From CAZKXU01 sp964556665 (lineage in GTDB: Bacteria; Bdellovibrionota_C; UBA2361; CAZKXU01): a stretch of 7,901 bases of DNA. Location of the stretch: positions 1-7,901 of the forward strand of contig CAZKXU010000114.1 of NCBI GenBank assembly GCA_964556665.1, in the 5' to 3' direction. Shown here piece after piece: positions 6,245-7,901 of the stretch. The notes under the pieces were generated by a model, which was given only the letters and a program-made list of their open reading frames with translations, was not told where the DNA came from and did not search any database. The stretch's first letter is position 1, and each line of letters begins with the position of its first letter. The translations under genes were made by a program, and so were the position numbers.

Positions 6245-7015
6245 TTAACTTCTTACAGCTATAGTTCTTCCGTTTTTTGGATTTAACATCACTGAAAACT
6301 CTCTAGAATAAAGCTCTTTTAAAGTCTCTTCACGCAAAAACTCCGCTGGAGTTCCTGAATATAGAACTGCCCCCTCTTTTAGCCCTACAATCCTGGTACT
6401 CAAAGAGAGAATACTGTTTATATCGTGACTTACCGCTATGACAGTAACTCCATGTTCTCTAAGCCTTAATAATGTTCCCTCAACTTCGAACTGTGCCTTA
6501 GGATCAAGGTAGGTCAAAGGCTCATCCAGTAATAATAATTCAGCACCAGATGCAAATGCCGCCGCCACTAACACCTTCTGCCTTTCTCCACCGCTTAGTT
6601 CGTTTAATACTTTATCCTTAAGATCGAGGATCCCAATTCTCTTAAGTGCCTCCTCCCCTTTCTGATACTCTGCTGCTGCAATCCGCGAATATCTCCCGAT
6701 CGATGCATATCTGGACATAATTACAAACTCTGAAACGGTGTAAGGAAAGGATGATTCGAACTGCTGCGGCACATAACTTATTAAACGCCCAAGTTCGTTT
6801 CGGGTGTAAAGCGTAGCATCTTTCCCCTCAATGATAACCCTTCCGGCGTGTGCTTTTATAAACTGAAGTATGGTGCGAAGAATTGTTGTTTTCCCTGCAC
6901 CGTTTGGCCCAACGATGCTTAGAAACCCTCCGCTTTCTACTGAGAATGATACATCTCTAAGTACTGCAGCTCCGTTTCGAGAGACGGAGAGATTTTCTAA
7001 AGTTAGAGCCGCCAT
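6245..7015 (-). CDS. ABC importer ATPase, BtuD/FepC type
   Basis: This is the cytoplasmic ATPase that powers the permease encoded next. With ATG at 7013-7015 as start it is 256 residues, the family norm. Motifs in order: Walker A GPNGAGKT (36-43), Q-loop YVPQQ (81-85), signature LSGGERQ (140-146), Walker B LLLLDEP (160-166), D-loop LD (169-170) and switch histidine His196 in AVSHD. All catalytic residues are intact. A longer frame opens at a TTG at 7043-7045, inside the substrate-binding gene, adding ten unconserved residues. I prefer the ATG because the fold's first strand (LTLENLSV) begins just after it and it sits four bases beyond the preceding TAG stop, the spacing of coupled translation. 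An AGGAGG at 7047-7052 is too close to the TTG and 31 nt from the ATG, so it probably does not serve either. Confidence 0.94.
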   Translation of the reverse strand: MAALTLENLSVSRNGAAVLRDVSFSVESGGFLSIVGPNGAGKTTILRTILQFIKAHAGRVIIEGKDATLYTRNELGRLISYVPQQFESSFPYTVSEFVIMSRYASIGRYSRIAAAEYQKGEEALKRIGILDLKDKVLNELSGGERQKVLVAAAFASGAELLLLDEPLTYLDPKAQFEVEGTLLRLREHGVTVIAVSHDINSILSLSTRIVGLKEGAVLYSGTPAEFLREETLKELYSREFSVMLNPKNGRTIAVRS

Positions 7016-7019
7016 ATTG

Positions 7020-7901
7020 CTATTTACTATACAAAATCTCCGCAAACCTCCTAAGAATCATAGGATAACGCGGCCCCGGTACAGATGCAAAATCATCTGA
7101 AACGATATAAACCTGATTATTTCTCACTGCTCTAACTAGGTGAAGTTTTTCCCATTCCTTTTCATAATTTATAGGGCGTATCTCATCATAGGGCGGTACG
7201 ATCTCAATAATAATATCCGGATCTAGTGCAATAATGCCCTCACTTGAAACTGTAGGCAGGCTCTGAGTAGCAGTCTCAATGACGTTCTTTGCACCAAGTA
7301 TTTTCAAAATCTCTGAGTAATAGCCATCTGTTCCTGATAAAAAAACACCACCCGAACCAGATCTGCCAACCACAAGCATTACCCGTTTCTCAACTTTATC
7401 AATTACTGCATGTTGATTAATAATCTCTGCTTCTTCCCGCTTTAACTGATCAAGCTTCATCATTGCTGAGGCTCTTACTCCACACAGATCTCCAAGACTT
7501 AGAAAGGACTCTCTTATTCCTGTAACGCTTTTATGATTTAAGGTTGCAGTCTTTACGCCCAGCATCTCAAGTTTTTCCTTAACTCCCTGCTGCTCGGTAA
7601 GTGTTAGAACAATCGAAGGAGAAAGAGATAGAATAGTTTCATAGTTTGGGTCTAAAAAGCCGCCAACCTGCAATTTTTTCTGAGCTGGCGCTGGATACTT
7701 ACAGAATCGAGTGACTCCTACGAGATTACTATCCAAGCCAAGTTCATAGACCAGCTCTGTTATGCTGGGCGCCAAAGAGATGATCCTGTCGCAAGAATCG
7801 GCCGCTGCAAGAGGGCAACAAAAGAGAACAAGAGATACTAGAAAGCTCGAAAACTGGGACCGCGGGCTTCCAGCCCGCTTATCGCTGCTGCAAGCTCGAA
7901 T
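7020..7901 (-). CDS. Periplasmic substrate-binding protein of a BtuF/FecB-type importer, 5' end outside window
   Basis: This is the periplasmic binding protein that delivers ligand to the FecCD-type permease. It shows the family opening RIISLAPSITELVYELGL, then LVGVTRFCKYP and VGGFLDPNYETILSLSPSIVL. Later come the GYYSEILKILGAKNV segment, SSEGIIALDPDIIIEI and a C-terminal region ending with TAG at 7020-7022. The pattern fits the helical-backbone metal-receptor (TroA-like) class, closest in feel to cobalamin-binding BtuF. Ligand (B12, heme or ferric chelate) is not determinable here. A hydrophobic segment (FSSFLVSLVLFCCPLAAA) precedes DSCDRI, so a signal peptide cut after Ala-Ala-Ala is likely. 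In frame, I find no ATG, GTG or TTG upstream of it to position 7901, and no stop, so the true start lies beyond the edge. The next upstream codons are made of the hairpin repeat at 7854-7878. The only in-frame TTG, at 7773-7775, would delete the signal peptide. Confidence 0.88.
   Translation of the reverse strand: MRACSSDKRAGSPRSQFSSFLVSLVLFCCPLAAADSCDRIISLAPSITELVYELGLDSNLVGVTRFCKYPAPAQKKLQVGGFLDPNYETILSLSPSIVLTLTEQQGVKEKLEMLGVKTATLNHKSVTGIRESFLSLGDLCGVRASAMMKLDQLKREEAEIINQHAVIDKVEKRVMLVVGRSGSGGVFLSGTDGYYSEILKILGAKNVIETATQSLPTVSSEGIIALDPDIIIEIVPPYDEIRPINYEKEWEKLHLVRAVRNNQVYIVSDDFASVPGPRYPMILRRFAEILYSK
7854..7878. repeat. Second copy of the CTGGGA[G/C]CGCGGGC hairpin repeat
   Basis: CTGGGACCGCGGGC is followed by TTCCA and GCCCGC. 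GCGGGCT (7862-7868) and AGCCCGC (7872-7878) form a perfect 7-bp stem with a three-base loop. The first 14 bases differ from the copy at 1503-1516 at one base only (C for G at 7860). It lies within the open frame of the substrate-binding-protein gene, where it encodes R-A-G-S-P-R-S-Q just before the hydrophobic signal segment. Confidence 0.6.

Noticed and set aside
7043..7045. TTG start for the ABC ATPase, preceded by AGGAGG
   Set aside because: The spacing between AGGAGG and the TTG is one base, the extra ten residues are not conserved in the family, and the ATG at 7013-7015 fits the domain start and the upstream stop.
7773..7775. TTG as the start of the substrate-binding protein
   Set aside because: It would remove a clear signal peptide and the conserved RIIS segment. 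The frame stays open further upstream.
1..7901. CRISPR array, tRNA, rRNA, phage or transposase genes
   Set aside because: No regularly spaced repeats, cloverleaf-like segments or recombinase/transposase motifs were seen on either strand.

Overview
This 7.9 kb window is protein-coding DNA from a Gram-negative bacterium. The Gram-negative call rests on an MlaA-family outer-membrane phospholipid protein and on a substrate-binding protein with an export signal that feeds a FecCD-type importer. Base composition is moderate to slightly AT-rich, apart from one GC-rich intergenic island. No marker gene fixes the phylum. The short intergenic gaps, the SD-poor starts and the dispersed GC-rich hairpin repeats are recorded but not used for classification.

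Layout: (1) 1-477, minus strand: N-terminal third of a biotin carboxylase, cut by the window edge. (2) 478-548: divergent promoter region with a 9-bp direct repeat. (3) 549-1493, plus: thioredoxin reductase trxB. (4) 1494-1653: GC-rich, hairpin-filled spacer that looks like a REP/MITE-type element. (5) 1654-2361, minus: MlaA/VacJ-family protein. (6) 2362-2444: short divergent intergenic region. (7) 2445-4445, plus: fused membrane/spermidine-synthase-like protein. It converges on the next gene with overlapping stop codons. (8) 4442-7901, minus: a five-gene same-strand run. In transcription order it is substrate-binding protein (5' end outside the window), ABC ATPase, FecCD-type permease, a 78-aa protein, and an AbiEii-type nucleotidyltransferase.

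The first three genes of the minus-strand run form a complete BtuF-BtuD-BtuC-type importer for cobalamin, heme or an iron chelate. They are tightly spaced (4 and 9 nt), so they are almost certainly one operon. The last two genes overlap by 26 bp and form their own module, of the kind usually annotated as a nucleotidyltransferase with a small partner. It may ride on the importer transcript. The other genes are solitary housekeeping or envelope functions with no evident link to each other.

The most unusual observations are: a dispersed hairpin repeat (core CTGGGA[G/C]CGCGGGC) seen both between trxB and mlaA and at the extreme 5' end of the substrate-binding-protein gene, where it appears to encode the start of the signal peptide; the small-protein/nucleotidyltransferase pair in the tail of the importer operon; and the degenerate aminopropyltransferase site in the fused membrane protein. 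I see no CRISPR array, tRNA, rRNA, transposase or phage gene.
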